Shown here: positions 36,297 through 44,580 of the stretch, piece after piece
Numbering within the stretch: the first letter of the stretch is position 1
Layout: each line of letters starts with the position of its first letter
Assembly: GCF_000022025.1 (NCBI RefSeq)
Contig: NC_011886.1
Location: 992,001-1,056,000 of the forward strand
From: Pseudarthrobacter chlorophenolicus A6
GTDB lineage: Bacteria; Actinomycetota; Actinomycetes; Actinomycetales; Micrococcaceae
Direction: 5' to 3'
DNA: 64,000 nucleotides
The notes under the pieces: model-generated
What the model was told of the DNA's origin: nothing
Seen by the model: only the letters and a program-made list of their open reading frames with translations
Database searches by the model: none
Made by a program: the position numbers and the translations under genes

Positions 36297-36306
36297 GTGC
36301 TACCCC

Positions 36307-36345
36307 TAGTCAACTATCTTGTTGATCAACCTTTCGGTTGATTAA
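36307..36345. promoter_or_regulatory. Candidate ArsR operator repeats
   Basis: Between the ArsR start and the tautomerase promoter are TAGTCAACTA (36307-36316), the perfect palindrome GTTGATCAAC (36321-36330), and ATCAACC-TTTC-GGTTGAT (36325-36342). All contain the half-site GTTGA/TCAAC, which suggests more than one dimer of the regulator binding here. Confidence 0.45.
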
Positions 36346-36384
36346 GAATAGCTCCGCCGTTGGGCCGATTCAAGGGGGTGGGCC

Positions 36385-36430
36385 TTGTCTTCTATTTTCT
36401 TACTTTGTTAGTATGTCAGTACAAACTAAC
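36385..36430 (+). promoter_or_regulatory. Tautomerase promoter with a GntR-type operator
   Basis: TTGTCT (36385-36390), an 18-nt spacer and TAGTAT (36409-36414) form the promoter. Overlapping the -10 and start point is the inverted repeat with arms GTTAGT and ACTAAC (36407-36430) around TGTCAGTACA (36414-36423). The core recurs upstream of iolC. Confidence 0.6.
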
Positions 36431-36444
36431 GGAGGAGATTCCTT

Positions 36445-36849
36445 ATGCCACTGGTCCGCATCGACGTCAATGAAGGCCGCTCGCCGGAGGAGCTGCAGCG
36501 CCTGAGCCGCGGCATCCACGACGCCATCCTCGCCGAGTACGGCATCCCTGAGCGTGACTATTTCCACATCCTTACGGAGCACCCCGCGGGCCAGATTTTT
36601 GCCCAGGATGCCGGCCTCGGCTTCGAGCGGACCGGGGGTGTGGTGATGATCCAGATCTTCACGCAGGCCGGCCGTTCCCAAGAGGCCAAGCAGCAGCTCT
36701 TTGCGGCCGTTGCCGACAGGCTTGCGGGCCTGGGTGTGGCCGGCGAGGACGTGTTCATCGGCTATGTCGAAAACACGGCCGGCGACTGGTCCTTCGGCTA
36801 CGGAAGGGCCCAGTACGTCACGGGTGAGCTGGCAGTACCCAAGAAGTAG
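36445..36849 (+). CDS. Tautomerase-superfamily protein
   Basis: 134 residues. MPLVRIDVNEGRSPEELQRLSRGIHDAI gives the N-terminal Pro1 that acts as base in tautomerases and 4-OT-like dehalogenases. The C-terminal part repeats the beta-alpha-beta pattern (VMIQIFTQAGRSQEAKQQLFAAVADRLAG... EDVFIGYVENTAGDWSFGYGRAQYV). The length is that of the 130-aa actinobacterial subgroup (a two-unit form). The substrate is unknown. GGAGGAG precedes the ATG. Its promoter carries the same operator core as iolC, so it may join inositol metabolism. Confidence 0.88.
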   Translation: MPLVRIDVNEGRSPEELQRLSRGIHDAILAEYGIPERDYFHILTEHPAGQIFAQDAGLGFERTGGVVMIQIFTQAGRSQEAKQQLFAAVADRLAGLGVAGEDVFIGYVENTAGDWSFGYGRAQYVTGELAVPKK

Positions 36850-36861
36850 CACACTTGAAAA

Positions 36862-36875
36862 TTAGCGCGCTCTAA
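36862..36875. promoter_or_regulatory. LacI-type operator upstream of iolC
   Basis: TTAGCGCGCTCTAA (36862-36875) is a palindrome with one mismatch that differs by one base from the perfect site at 58385-58398. It lies near the probable -35 of the iolC promoter. The likely binder is the LacI protein encoded at 55471-56487. Confidence 0.6.
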
Positions 36876-36882
36876 ATTTGTT

Positions 36883-36906
36883 GTAAGTATGTCAGTACAA
36901 ACCTTT
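36883..36906. promoter_or_regulatory. GntR-type operator upstream of iolC
   Basis: TGTCAGTACA (36890-36899) in the context GTAAGTA...AACC matches the tautomerase-promoter core exactly and is 7 nt downstream of the LacI-type site. The complement, TGTACTGACA, resembles the GntR-type IolR motif of Corynebacterium as I remember it (KGWCHTRACA). A promoter TTGACA (36905-36910) follows with a weak -10. Confidence 0.6.
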
Positions 36907-37025
36907 GACAGGACATTCGATCTAGGGCAAAGTAGTCCCTGTGGCCCACGCCACGGCCTGCCAGTCCCGGAACGCCAGCCCTGTGAAGGACCACCGTTCC
37001 ACACCAGAAAGGTCCACGATTCACC

Positions 37026-38042
37026 GTGACCCATGAGCTTCTTACGATCGGGCGCATCAGCGTTGATATCTACCCGAACGACATCGGGGTAGGGCTGGAG
37101 GACGTGAACTCCTTCGGCAAATACCTTGGCGGTTCACCGTCCAACGTTGCCGTTGCAGCCGCCCGGCATGGCCGCAGGACCGGCGTCATCACGCGCACCG
37201 GAGATGATGCGTTTGGCACCTACCTGCACCGCGAACTGCACAAGTTCAACGTCGATGACACCTTCGTGACACCCGTGCAGGACTGGCCCACTGCCGTCAC
37301 GTTCTGTGCCATCAAGCCGGCGACGGACGAGTTCCCGCTGTATTTCTATGGGCGTTTTCCCACGGCGCCGGACCTGCAGATCAAGGCTGACGAGTTGGAC
37401 CTGGATGCGATCCGTGAGGCGGGGATCTTCTGGTCCACGGTGACCGGCCTGTGCCAGGAGCCCAGCCGTTCCGCCCACCTTGCTGCGCACGAGGCCCGCC
37501 CCCGTACCGGCCTTGCGGAGGGGCAGTTCACTATCCTGGACCTGGATTACCGGCCGATGTTCTGGGCCTCCGAGGAAGAGGCCCGGGCCGAGGTTGCGAA
37601 AATCCTTCCGCACGTCACGGTCGCGATTGGCAACGACAAGGAATGCGCCGTTGCAGTGGGGGAGGGGACCCCGGATGAGCAGGCGGACCGCCTGCTGGCC
37701 GCCGGCGTCGAGATCGCCGTCGTCAAACTCGGCGCCGAGGGTGTCATGGCCAAGACCCGCACCGAACGCGTGGTCTCCGCTCCCGTTCCGGTGGAAACGC
37801 TGAACGGCCTGGGTGCCGGGGATTCGTTCGGTGGCGCTTTCTGTCACGGCCTGCTCTCGGGCTGGCCGCTGGAGCAGGTCCTGGACTACGCCAACGCGGC
37901 GGGCGCGATTGTCGCCTCCCGCCTGTCCTGCGCTGATGCGATGCCGACGCCGGAGGAAGTCACCTCGCTGCTGGCCGAACGCGGACGAGTTGTCCCGGGC
38001 GCGGTTCCCGGTGTTTCCATTCCTGAAGGAGCTTCCCTGTGA
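37026..38042 (+). CDS. iolC: 5-dehydro-2-deoxygluconokinase
   Basis: 338 residues from GTG 37026. A PfkB-family sugar kinase: GRISVDIYP, KYLGGSPSNVAVAAARHG, FWSTVTGLCQEP, VAIGNDKECAVAV and the C-terminal LNGLGAGDSFGGAFCHG anion hole with catalytic Asp. It phosphorylates 2-deoxy-5-keto-gluconate in inositol breakdown. First gene of the operon, downstream of both operators; its stop overlaps the next GTG start. Confidence 0.93.
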   Translation: MTHELLTIGRISVDIYPNDIGVGLEDVNSFGKYLGGSPSNVAVAAARHGRRTGVITRTGDDAFGTYLHRELHKFNVDDTFVTPVQDWPTAVTFCAIKPATDEFPLYFYGRFPTAPDLQIKADELDLDAIREAGIFWSTVTGLCQEPSRSAHLAAHEARPRTGLAEGQFTILDLDYRPMFWASEEEARAEVAKILPHVTVAIGNDKECAVAVGEGTPDEQADRLLAAGVEIAVVKLGAEGVMAKTRTERVVSAPVPVETLNGLGAGDSFGGAFCHGLLSGWPLEQVLDYANAAGAIVASRLSCADAMPTPEEVTSLLAERGRVVPGAVPGVSIPEGASL

Positions 38043-38974
38043 CCCTCACGCCCCTTGCCTCCAACAGCGCGGTGGACGATGATCCCCGCCGATATGAGCA
38101 CCTGAGCACCATCCGGCTCGAAGACCCCGAAGCGGTGGCCCGCGCAGCAAAGGCCCGCAGGCGCCATCCGGGCCTGAAGGCCGGCCGGCAGAACTTCATC
38201 GTCGCCGCCGACCACCCGGCCCGGGGCGCCCTCGCGGTCGGTGCGGATCCCGTGGCGATGGCAGACCGGCGGCAATTGCTGGACCGCCTGCAGATCGCCC
38301 TGGCCAACCCGGCCGTGGACGGCATCCTGGCCTCGCCGGACATCATGGATGACCTGCTCCTGCTGGGCGCCCTGGAGGGCAAGCTGGTGTTCGGTTCGAT
38401 GAACCGCGGCGGCCTGGCCGGCCTGGTCAACGAATTCGATGATCGGTTCACCGGCCACACCGCCGAGGCACTTCAGGCCTTCGGCGCTGATGGCGGGAAG
38501 ATGCTGACCCGCATTTGCCTGGGCGACCCGGATACTGTGGCCACCCTGGAAGCGACGGCGAAGGCCATTGATTCGCTGGCCGAACGCAAGCTGATCGCCA
38601 TGGTGGAGCCGTTCCTGTCCGTCCGCGAAAACGGCCGGGTCCGCAATGACCTGTCCACCAACGCGGTGATCAAGTCCATCGGCATCGCCGAGGGCCTGGG
38701 CTCCACCAGCGCCTACACCTGGATGAAGCTCCCGGTGGTGGCGGAGATGGAACGCGTGATGGCTGCGACCACCATGCCCACCGTCCTGCTCGGGGGCGAT
38801 CCCACGGGGACCCAGGATGAGGTGTTCGCCACCTGGGGCGCCGCACTGTCCCTGCCGGGCGTGCAGGGTCTGACCGTGGGCCGCACCCTGCTCTACCCGA
38901 AGGACGGGGACGTCGCCGGCGCCGTCGCCACCGCAGCCTCGCTCCTGCACCACACCACAGAAATTCCGGAGTAA
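38039..38974 (+). CDS. Cgl0158-family (beta/alpha)8 aldolase-like protein
   Basis: 311 residues from GTG 38039, overlapping the iolC stop by 4 nt. The segments NFIVAADHPARGALAVG, GILASPDIMDDLLLLGALEG, GSMNRGGLAGLVNEFDDR, MVEPFLSVRENGRVRNDLST and LLGGDPTGTQDEVF are those of the DeoC/LacD-like barrel family that follows iolC in Corynebacterium. The likely task is cleavage of 2-deoxy-5-keto-gluconate 6-phosphate to DHAP and malonic semialdehyde (the IolJ step), inferred from position. Confidence 0.8.
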   Translation: MTLTPLASNSAVDDDPRRYEHLSTIRLEDPEAVARAAKARRRHPGLKAGRQNFIVAADHPARGALAVGADPVAMADRRQLLDRLQIALANPAVDGILASPDIMDDLLLLGALEGKLVFGSMNRGGLAGLVNEFDDRFTGHTAEALQAFGADGGKMLTRICLGDPDTVATLEATAKAIDSLAERKLIAMVEPFLSVRENGRVRNDLSTNAVIKSIGIAEGLGSTSAYTWMKLPVVAEMERVMAATTMPTVLLGGDPTGTQDEVFATWGAALSLPGVQGLTVGRTLLYPKDGDVAGAVATAASLLHHTTEIPE

Positions 38975-38980
38975 ACCGCC

Positions 38981-40963
38981 ATGGGCACAACTACGCGCAG
39001 GATGACGGTGGCGCAGGCCGTCGTCGAATACCTTTCCAAGCAGTACACCGTGGACACGGTCAACGGAGTCGAGTACCGTGAACGGCTCATCCCGGGCACG
39101 TTCGGGATCTTCGGTCACGGCAACGTGGCCGGTGTGGGCCAGGCGCTGAAGCAGTACCAGCAGCTGGATCCGGCGATCATGCCGTACTACCAGGGCAGGA
39201 ACGAACAGGCCCAGGTCCACCAGGCCGTCGGCTACGCCCGGCACACCCGCCGCCGCCAGACCTACGCCATCAGCACCTCCATCGGCCCGGGGTCCTCGAA
39301 CCTGCTCACCGGTGCCGCCTTGGCCACCACCAACCGTCTGCCCGTGCTGCTGCTCCCGTCCGACACGTTCGCCACCCGCGCCGCTGATCCGGTGCTGCAG
39401 CAGCTGGAGCAGCCGCACGCCTACGACATCACCGTCAACGATGCGTTCCGGCCGCTGTCCAAGTTCTTCGACCGGGTGAACCGGCCGGAGCAGCTGTTCT
39501 CGGCGTTCCACCACGGCCTGCGCGTCCTCACCGACCCCGCCGAGACCGGCGCGGTGACCATTTCGCTGCCGCAGGACGTCCAGGCCGAAGCCTTCGACGT
39601 GCCCGAGGAGTTCCTGGCCGAGCGGGAATGGCGGATCCGCCGCCCCGACGCCGACGATGAGGATATCGCCCGCGCGGTCGAAGCCATCCGGGCCGCAAAG
39701 CGTCCGATGATCATTGCCGGAGGCGGTGTCCTGTACGCCTACGCCAACGACGAACTGGCGAAGTTCGCCGAGCTCACCGGCATCCCGGTGGGCAACACCC
39801 AGGCCGGCGTCGGCGTCCTGCCCTGGGACCACAAGCAGTCCCTGGGCGCGATCGGTTCCACGGGCACGACGGCGGCGAACGCCATCGCAGCCGGGGCTGA
39901 CCTGATCATCGGTATCGGCACCCGCTACGAGGACTTCACCACCGCGTCCCGCACCGCGTTCCAGAACCCGGACGTGCGCTTCGTGAACATCAACGTCGCC
40001 CCGATCGACGCCTACAAGCACGGCACCACGCTGCCCATCGTCGCCGACGCCCGCAAGGCCCTGGTCAAGCTCAACGCAGCACTCGGCGGCTACCGGATCG
40101 GCGCCGACCTTGAACAGCAGGTCACCGCGGAGAAGAAGCGCTGGGACGCCACCGTGGACGAAGCATTCGCCCAGGACTACGCGCCGCTGGTGAGCCAGAA
40201 CGCCATCATCGGCGCCACCAACAAGGCCATGGACGCCCGCGACGTCGTTATCTGCGCTGCAGGCTCGCTGCCCGGTGACCTGCATAAGATGTGGCGCGTC
40301 CGTGACCCTTTCGGTTACCACGTCGAATACGCGTATTCCTGCATGGGCTACGAGATCCCCGGCGGCCTCGGCGTTAAACGCGCAGCGATCGCCGAAGCGG
40401 CAAGCACGACGGCGGCCGGCGGCACTGGCGGGACCGGCGCCGCTGAGGTGCGGGACGTCGTCGTGATGGTGGGGGACGGCTCCTACCTGATGATGCACAC
40501 CGAACTGGTCACCGCCGTCGCCGAACGCATCAAACTGATCGTGGTCCTGATCCAGAACCACGGCTACGCCTCCATCGGTTCCCTCTCCGAGTCCCTCGGT
40601 TCGCAGCGGTTCGGCACCCAATACCGGGCCCTGAACGAAGAACAGCACAGCTTCGACGCCGGTGAAACCCTGCCCGTGGACCTGGCCCTCAACGCCGAAT
40701 CCCTCGGCGTGAAAGTGGTCCGGATCGAACCCGGCGAGAAGGTCATCGCCGAACTCGAACAGGCCATCCGCGACGCCAAGGCCGCCCCGGAAGGAACCGG
40801 ACCCATCCTGATCCACGTCGAGTCCGACCCCCTGCTGGACGCCCCGTCTTCCGAGTCCTGGTGGGACGTGCCCGTCTCCCAGGTCTCCGAACTGGAATCG
40901 ACCAAGCAGGCCTTCCAGACCTACACCGACCACAAGAACCGCCAGCGCAAACTGCTCGGCTAA
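38981..40963 (+). CDS. iolD: 3D-(3,5/4)-trihydroxycyclohexane-1,2-dione hydrolase
   Basis: 660 residues. A thiamine-diphosphate enzyme that opens the inositol ring derivative after the IolE step. Motifs: GTFGIFGHGNVAGVGQAL, YQGRNEQAQVHQAVGYARH, STSIGPGSSNLLTGAA, the central domain, and the ThDP-binding region VVMVGDGSYLMMHTELVTA. Length and order match IolD. 6 nt after the preceding gene. Confidence 0.96.
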   Translation: MGTTTRRMTVAQAVVEYLSKQYTVDTVNGVEYRERLIPGTFGIFGHGNVAGVGQALKQYQQLDPAIMPYYQGRNEQAQVHQAVGYARHTRRRQTYAISTSIGPGSSNLLTGAALATTNRLPVLLLPSDTFATRAADPVLQQLEQPHAYDITVNDAFRPLSKFFDRVNRPEQLFSAFHHGLRVLTDPAETGAVTISLPQDVQAEAFDVPEEFLAEREWRIRRPDADDEDIARAVEAIRAAKRPMIIAGGGVLYAYANDELAKFAELTGIPVGNTQAGVGVLPWDHKQSLGAIGSTGTTAANAIAAGADLIIGIGTRYEDFTTASRTAFQNPDVRFVNINVAPIDAYKHGTTLPIVADARKALVKLNAALGGYRIGADLEQQVTAEKKRWDATVDEAFAQDYAPLVSQNAIIGATNKAMDARDVVICAAGSLPGDLHKMWRVRDPFGYHVEYAYSCMGYEIPGGLGVKRAAIAEAASTTAAGGTGGTGAAEVRDVVVMVGDGSYLMMHTELVTAVAERIKLIVVLIQNHGYASIGSLSESLGSQRFGTQYRALNEEQHSFDAGETLPVDLALNAESLGVKVVRIEPGEKVIAELEQAIRDAKAAPEGTGPILIHVESDPLLDAPSSESWWDVPVSQVSELESTKQAFQTYTDHKNRQRKLLG

Positions 40964-40995
40964 GCACACTTTTTCACTACTCAAGGAAGAGTCCC

Positions 40996-42510
40996 ATGAC
41001 TGCCACCACCACCGAAACCACCGTGATCAACCACTTCATCAACGGCGCCGAGACCGCCGGTGAAGGGGAGCGCACCACCCCGGTCTATAACCCGGCCACC
41101 GGGCAGGTCTCCGGCGAGCTGCGCCTGGCCAACCGCGCCGATCTCGACGCGACCGTCGCCGCCGCCCGCGCCGCCGCGGATTCCTGGGGTGATATCTCCC
41201 TGGCCAAGCGCACCGCGGTGCTGTTCAAGTTCCGTGAACTCGTCGCCGCGCACGTGGACGACCTCGCAGCCCTCATTACCGCCGAGCACGGCAAGGTCCT
41301 CTCCGACGCCAAGGGCGAGATCGGCCGCGGCCTCGAAGTCATCGAATACGCCTGCGGGATCCCCACCCTGCTCAAGGGCGACTACTCGGACCAGGTCTCC
41401 ACCGGCATCGACGTCTTCTCCTTCCGCGAACCCCTCGGCGTGGTCGCCGGGATCACCCCGTTCAACTTCCCCGTCATGGTCCCGCTCTGGATGGCGCCGA
41501 TGGCGATCGCCACCGGCAACGCGTTCATCCTCAAGCCCTCCGAGCGCGACCCCTCCGCGTCCCTGCTGCTGGCCAAGCTCTGGAAGGACGCCGGCCTGCC
41601 GGACGGCGTGTTCCAGGTCCTGCACGGCGACAAGGAAACCGTCGACGGGCTCCTGACCCACCCGGACGTGGACGGCATCAGTTTTGTTGGGTCCACCCCG
41701 ATCGCCCAGTACGTCCACGAGACCGCCACCAAGCACGGCAAGCGCGTCCAGGCCCTGGGCGGGGCGAAGAACCACGCGATCATCCTGCCTGACGCCGACC
41801 TGGACAACGCCGCTGACCACCTCGCGGCCGCCGCGTTCGGCTCCGCCGGGGAACGCTGCATGGCCATCTCCGTTGCTGTCGCCGTCGGAGACGCCGCCGA
41901 CGCCCTGGTCGCCAAGGTCCAGGAACGCGCCGAAGCCGTGAAGGTCAACAACGGCACCGAACCCGACGCCGAAATGGGCCCGGTCATCACCCCCGCCTCC
42001 AAGGAACGCATCCTGAAGATCGTCACCGAAGCCGAAACCGCCGGCGCCGCGATGGTGGTGGACGGCCGCGACCTCGTGGTCCCCGGCCACGAAGACGGCT
42101 TCTGGGTGGGCCCCACCGTCCTGGACCACGTCAAAACCGGGATGACCGCCTACCAGGAGGAAATCTTCGGACCCGTCCTCGTCGTCGTCCGCGTCGACAC
42201 CCTCGAAGACGGCATCAAGCTCATCAACGCCAACCCCTACGGCAACGGCACCGCCATCTTCACCTCCTCCGGCGCCGCCGCCCGCAAGTTCCAGCGTTCC
42301 GTCACGGTCGGCATGATCGGCATCAACGTGCCCCTGCCCGTCCCGGTGGCCTACCACTCCTTCGGCGGCTGGAAGGCCTCCCTCTTCGGTGACAAGCACA
42401 TCTACGGCCCCGAAGGCGTTTCCTTCTACACCCGCGGCAAAGTCATCACCTCCCGCTGGCCCGAAACCCACCACGCCTCCGGCGCCTCCTACAACTTCCC
42501 CTCCAACTAA
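40996..42510 (+). CDS. iolA: Methylmalonate/malonate-semialdehyde dehydrogenase (acylating)
   Basis: 504 residues from ATG 40996, following AAGGAAGAG. An aldehyde dehydrogenase fold with GVVAGITPFNFPVMVPLW, KPSERDPSASLLLAKL, SFVGSTPIAQYVHETA, ALGGAKNHAIILPDAD and catalytic Cys288 in SAGERCMAISV. Makes acetyl-CoA from malonic semialdehyde (or propionyl-CoA from methylmalonic semialdehyde). A palindromic repeat follows before iolE. Confidence 0.95.
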   Translation: MTATTTETTVINHFINGAETAGEGERTTPVYNPATGQVSGELRLANRADLDATVAAARAAADSWGDISLAKRTAVLFKFRELVAAHVDDLAALITAEHGKVLSDAKGEIGRGLEVIEYACGIPTLLKGDYSDQVSTGIDVFSFREPLGVVAGITPFNFPVMVPLWMAPMAIATGNAFILKPSERDPSASLLLAKLWKDAGLPDGVFQVLHGDKETVDGLLTHPDVDGISFVGSTPIAQYVHETATKHGKRVQALGGAKNHAIILPDADLDNAADHLAAAAFGSAGERCMAISVAVAVGDAADALVAKVQERAEAVKVNNGTEPDAEMGPVITPASKERILKIVTEAETAGAAMVVDGRDLVVPGHEDGFWVGPTVLDHVKTGMTAYQEEIFGPVLVVVRVDTLEDGIKLINANPYGNGTAIFTSSGAAARKFQRSVTVGMIGINVPLPVPVAYHSFGGWKASLFGDKHIYGPEGVSFYTRGKVITSRWPETHHASGASYNFPSN

Positions 42511-42518
42511 CCCCATCA

Positions 42519-42562
42519 GGTTTCGGCAGGCTCAACCACCGGTGGTTGAGCCCGTCGAAACC
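42519..42562. repeat. 44-bp extragenic palindrome (REP-like)
   Basis: Arms GGCTCAACCACC (42529-42540) and GGTGGTTGAGCC (42541-42552) are perfect and flanked by GGTTTCGGCA / GTCGAAACC, giving a near-perfect palindrome. The pattern matches a family I recall from Arthrobacter genomes (TTTCGACnnGCTCAACCACCGG). It sits in the gap between iolA and the iolE ribosome-binding site and could form a strong mRNA hairpin. Confidence 0.75.
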
Positions 42563-42579
42563 TCCCAAAGGAACAGATA

Positions 42580-43491
42580 ATGACTGAGAACAAGCTGATC
42601 ATCGGCACCGCTCCTGATTCCTGGGGCGTCTGGTTCGCGGATGACCCCCAGCAGACCCCCTGGGAGCGCTTCCTCGACGAGGTAGCCGAATCCGGCTACA
42701 AGTGGATCGAACTGGGCCCCTACGGCTATCTGCCCAACGATCCCGCCCGGCTGGCGGAGGAGCTGAAGCAGCGCGACCTCAAGGTCACCGCCGGCACCGT
42801 GTTCACCGCTTTCCACCGCGGCCTGGACCAGTGGGAAACGGCCTGGGAGCCGGCCCGCAAGGTGGCCGAACTGACCGCAGCAATGGGCGGCGAACATATC
42901 GTGGTCATCCCGGCCATGTGGCGCGATGACGTCACCGGCGAGGCAGTGGAAAGCGGCACGCTGAGCGAGAAGGCCTGGAGTGACCTGTTCGACGGCCACA
43001 ACCGGCTGGGCAAGACCCTGCTGGAGGACTTTGGCCTCAAGCAGCAGTTCCACTCGCACGCAGATTCGCACGTGGGTGCGCAGGCGGACATCGAAACCCT
43101 CCTCGGTGCTACCGACCCGCAGTACCTGAACCTCTGCCTGGACACCGGGCATGCTGAATACTGCGGTGCTTCCAGCCTGGAGCTGATCAAGAACTACCCG
43201 GACCGGATCGGCTACCTGCACCTGAAGCAGATCAACCCGGACATCCTCAAGAAGGTCAACGAGGAAAACATGACCTGGGCCGCGGCAAACCTGGCCGGCG
43301 TCATGACCGAACCGCCCAACGGGCTGCCGGACCTCCGCGCCGTGATCGAAGCCGTGGAAGCGCTCAACCGGCCGATCTTCGGCATCGTGGAGCAGGACAT
43401 GTACCCGGTAGCCTTCGACGTGCCCATGCCTATCGCCAAGCGCACCCGCAACTACCTGCTGTCCTGCGGTTCCCGCACCGCCGTCAGCTAA
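42580..43491 (+). CDS. iolE: Inosose dehydratase-type TIM-barrel protein
   Basis: 303 residues. Sugar-phosphate isomerase/epimerase fold: IIGTAPDSWGVWF, QTPWERFLDEVAESGYKWIELGPYGYLP, QFHSHADSHVG (metal-binding His), LCLDTGHAEYCG, and IGYLHLKQINPD. It should dehydrate 2-keto-myo-inositol to the diketone used by IolD. Called iolE from its position next to iolG and iolD; the related isomerase IolI is the alternative. Confidence 0.8.
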   Translation: MTENKLIIGTAPDSWGVWFADDPQQTPWERFLDEVAESGYKWIELGPYGYLPNDPARLAEELKQRDLKVTAGTVFTAFHRGLDQWETAWEPARKVAELTAAMGGEHIVVIPAMWRDDVTGEAVESGTLSEKAWSDLFDGHNRLGKTLLEDFGLKQQFHSHADSHVGAQADIETLLGATDPQYLNLCLDTGHAEYCGASSLELIKNYPDRIGYLHLKQINPDILKKVNEENMTWAAANLAGVMTEPPNGLPDLRAVIEAVEALNRPIFGIVEQDMYPVAFDVPMPIAKRTRNYLLSCGSRTAVS

Positions 43492-43524
43492 TTCCTTCCC
43501 GCCAAGAACCAAAAGGACAGAACA

Positions 43525-44538
43525 ATGACTGAAACCCTCCGCGTCGCCGTCATCGGTGCCGGACGCATGGGCGCCGACCACATCCAGCGCCTCCACCAGC
43601 GGATCCACGGCGCCGAGGTGGCCGCCGTCGTCGACGTCGACCTTGCCCGCGCGCAGGCCGCCATCGAAGGCATCCCCGGTGCCGTGGCCCTCGCCGACGC
43701 CGAGGAAGCGCTCAACAACGGCGACGTCAACGCCGTCCTGATCGCAACCCCCGGCTTCCTCCACGAGGACATCCTGCTCAAGGCCATCGCCAAGGACATC
43801 CCCATCCTCTGCGAAAAGCCGCTGACCCCGGACGCAGAGTCCTCGCTGAAGATCGTCGAAGCTGAGGTGGCGCTGGGCCGCAAGCGCATCCAGGTGGGCT
43901 TCATGCGCCGCTTCGACGCCGAATACGCCGCCCTGGGCTCCATCATCCGTAACCAGGAACTGGGCGAACTGCTGATGCTGCACCACCAGCACCGCAACCC
44001 CACCACCCCGGCAGGTTTCACCAACGAGATGCTGATCAACGACTCTGTGGTCCACGAGTTCGATGCCATCCGGTTCTTCACCGGCGAGGAAATTACCTCC
44101 GTCCAGGTCCGCCTCGGCAAGGTCACGAAGAACGCCCCTGCCGGCCAGCACGACCCCCAGCACGTCCTGATCGAAACCGAGTCCGGCGTCCTGGCCGACG
44201 TCGAAATCTACGTCAACGCCAAGTTCGGCTACGAAGTGGCCACGCAGGCCTCCTTCGAGGACGGCATCGTCAGCATCGGCGGCGACAAGGGCCCCTACAC
44301 CCGCAGTGCCGGCCGCTGGGGAGGCAACGTCACGCCCGGGTTCGAGGAGCGCTTCGGCGCGGCGTACGACGTCGAAATCCAGTCATGGGTTGACGCTGCG
44401 CTCAGGGGCGAAATCGGCGGCCCCTCCGCCTGGGACGGCTACGCCACCGCAGCCTGCTGCGAAGCCGGCGTCGAAGCGCAGAAGAACGGCGAGAAGGTGG
44501 CCGTCAAGCTGGCAGCCAAGCCGGACCTCTACAGCTAG
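43525..44538 (+). CDS. iolG: Inositol 2-dehydrogenase (Gfo/Idh/MocA family)
   Basis: 337 residues. N-terminal NAD-binding VAVIGAGRMGADHIQRL, the conserved LCEKPLT at about 95-100, and the catalytic region with NDSVVHEFDAIRFF (Asp/His). Oxidises myo-inositol to 2-keto-myo-inositol, the first step. AAAAGGACAG precedes the ATG. Position between iolE and iolH matches other Actinobacteria. Specificity among inositols is not known. Confidence 0.9.
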   Translation: MTETLRVAVIGAGRMGADHIQRLHQRIHGAEVAAVVDVDLARAQAAIEGIPGAVALADAEEALNNGDVNAVLIATPGFLHEDILLKAIAKDIPILCEKPLTPDAESSLKIVEAEVALGRKRIQVGFMRRFDAEYAALGSIIRNQELGELLMLHHQHRNPTTPAGFTNEMLINDSVVHEFDAIRFFTGEEITSVQVRLGKVTKNAPAGQHDPQHVLIETESGVLADVEIYVNAKFGYEVATQASFEDGIVSIGGDKGPYTRSAGRWGGNVTPGFEERFGAAYDVEIQSWVDAALRGEIGGPSAWDGYATAACCEAGVEAQKNGEKVAVKLAAKPDLYS

Positions 44539-44580
44539 TTCCACCTTTCCGGCCTTCCTGATCCACAATGGAGTGTTTAC

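Noticed and set aside
37886..40984. 1032-codon minus-strand frame across iolC, the aldolase-like gene and iolD
   Set aside because: It spans three well-supported genes in antisense and shows no motif; long antisense frames are normal at this GC content.
40981..42516. 511-codon minus-strand frame opposite iolA
   Set aside because: Val/Gly/Asp-rich repetitive translation typical of an antisense frame of a high-GC dehydrogenase.
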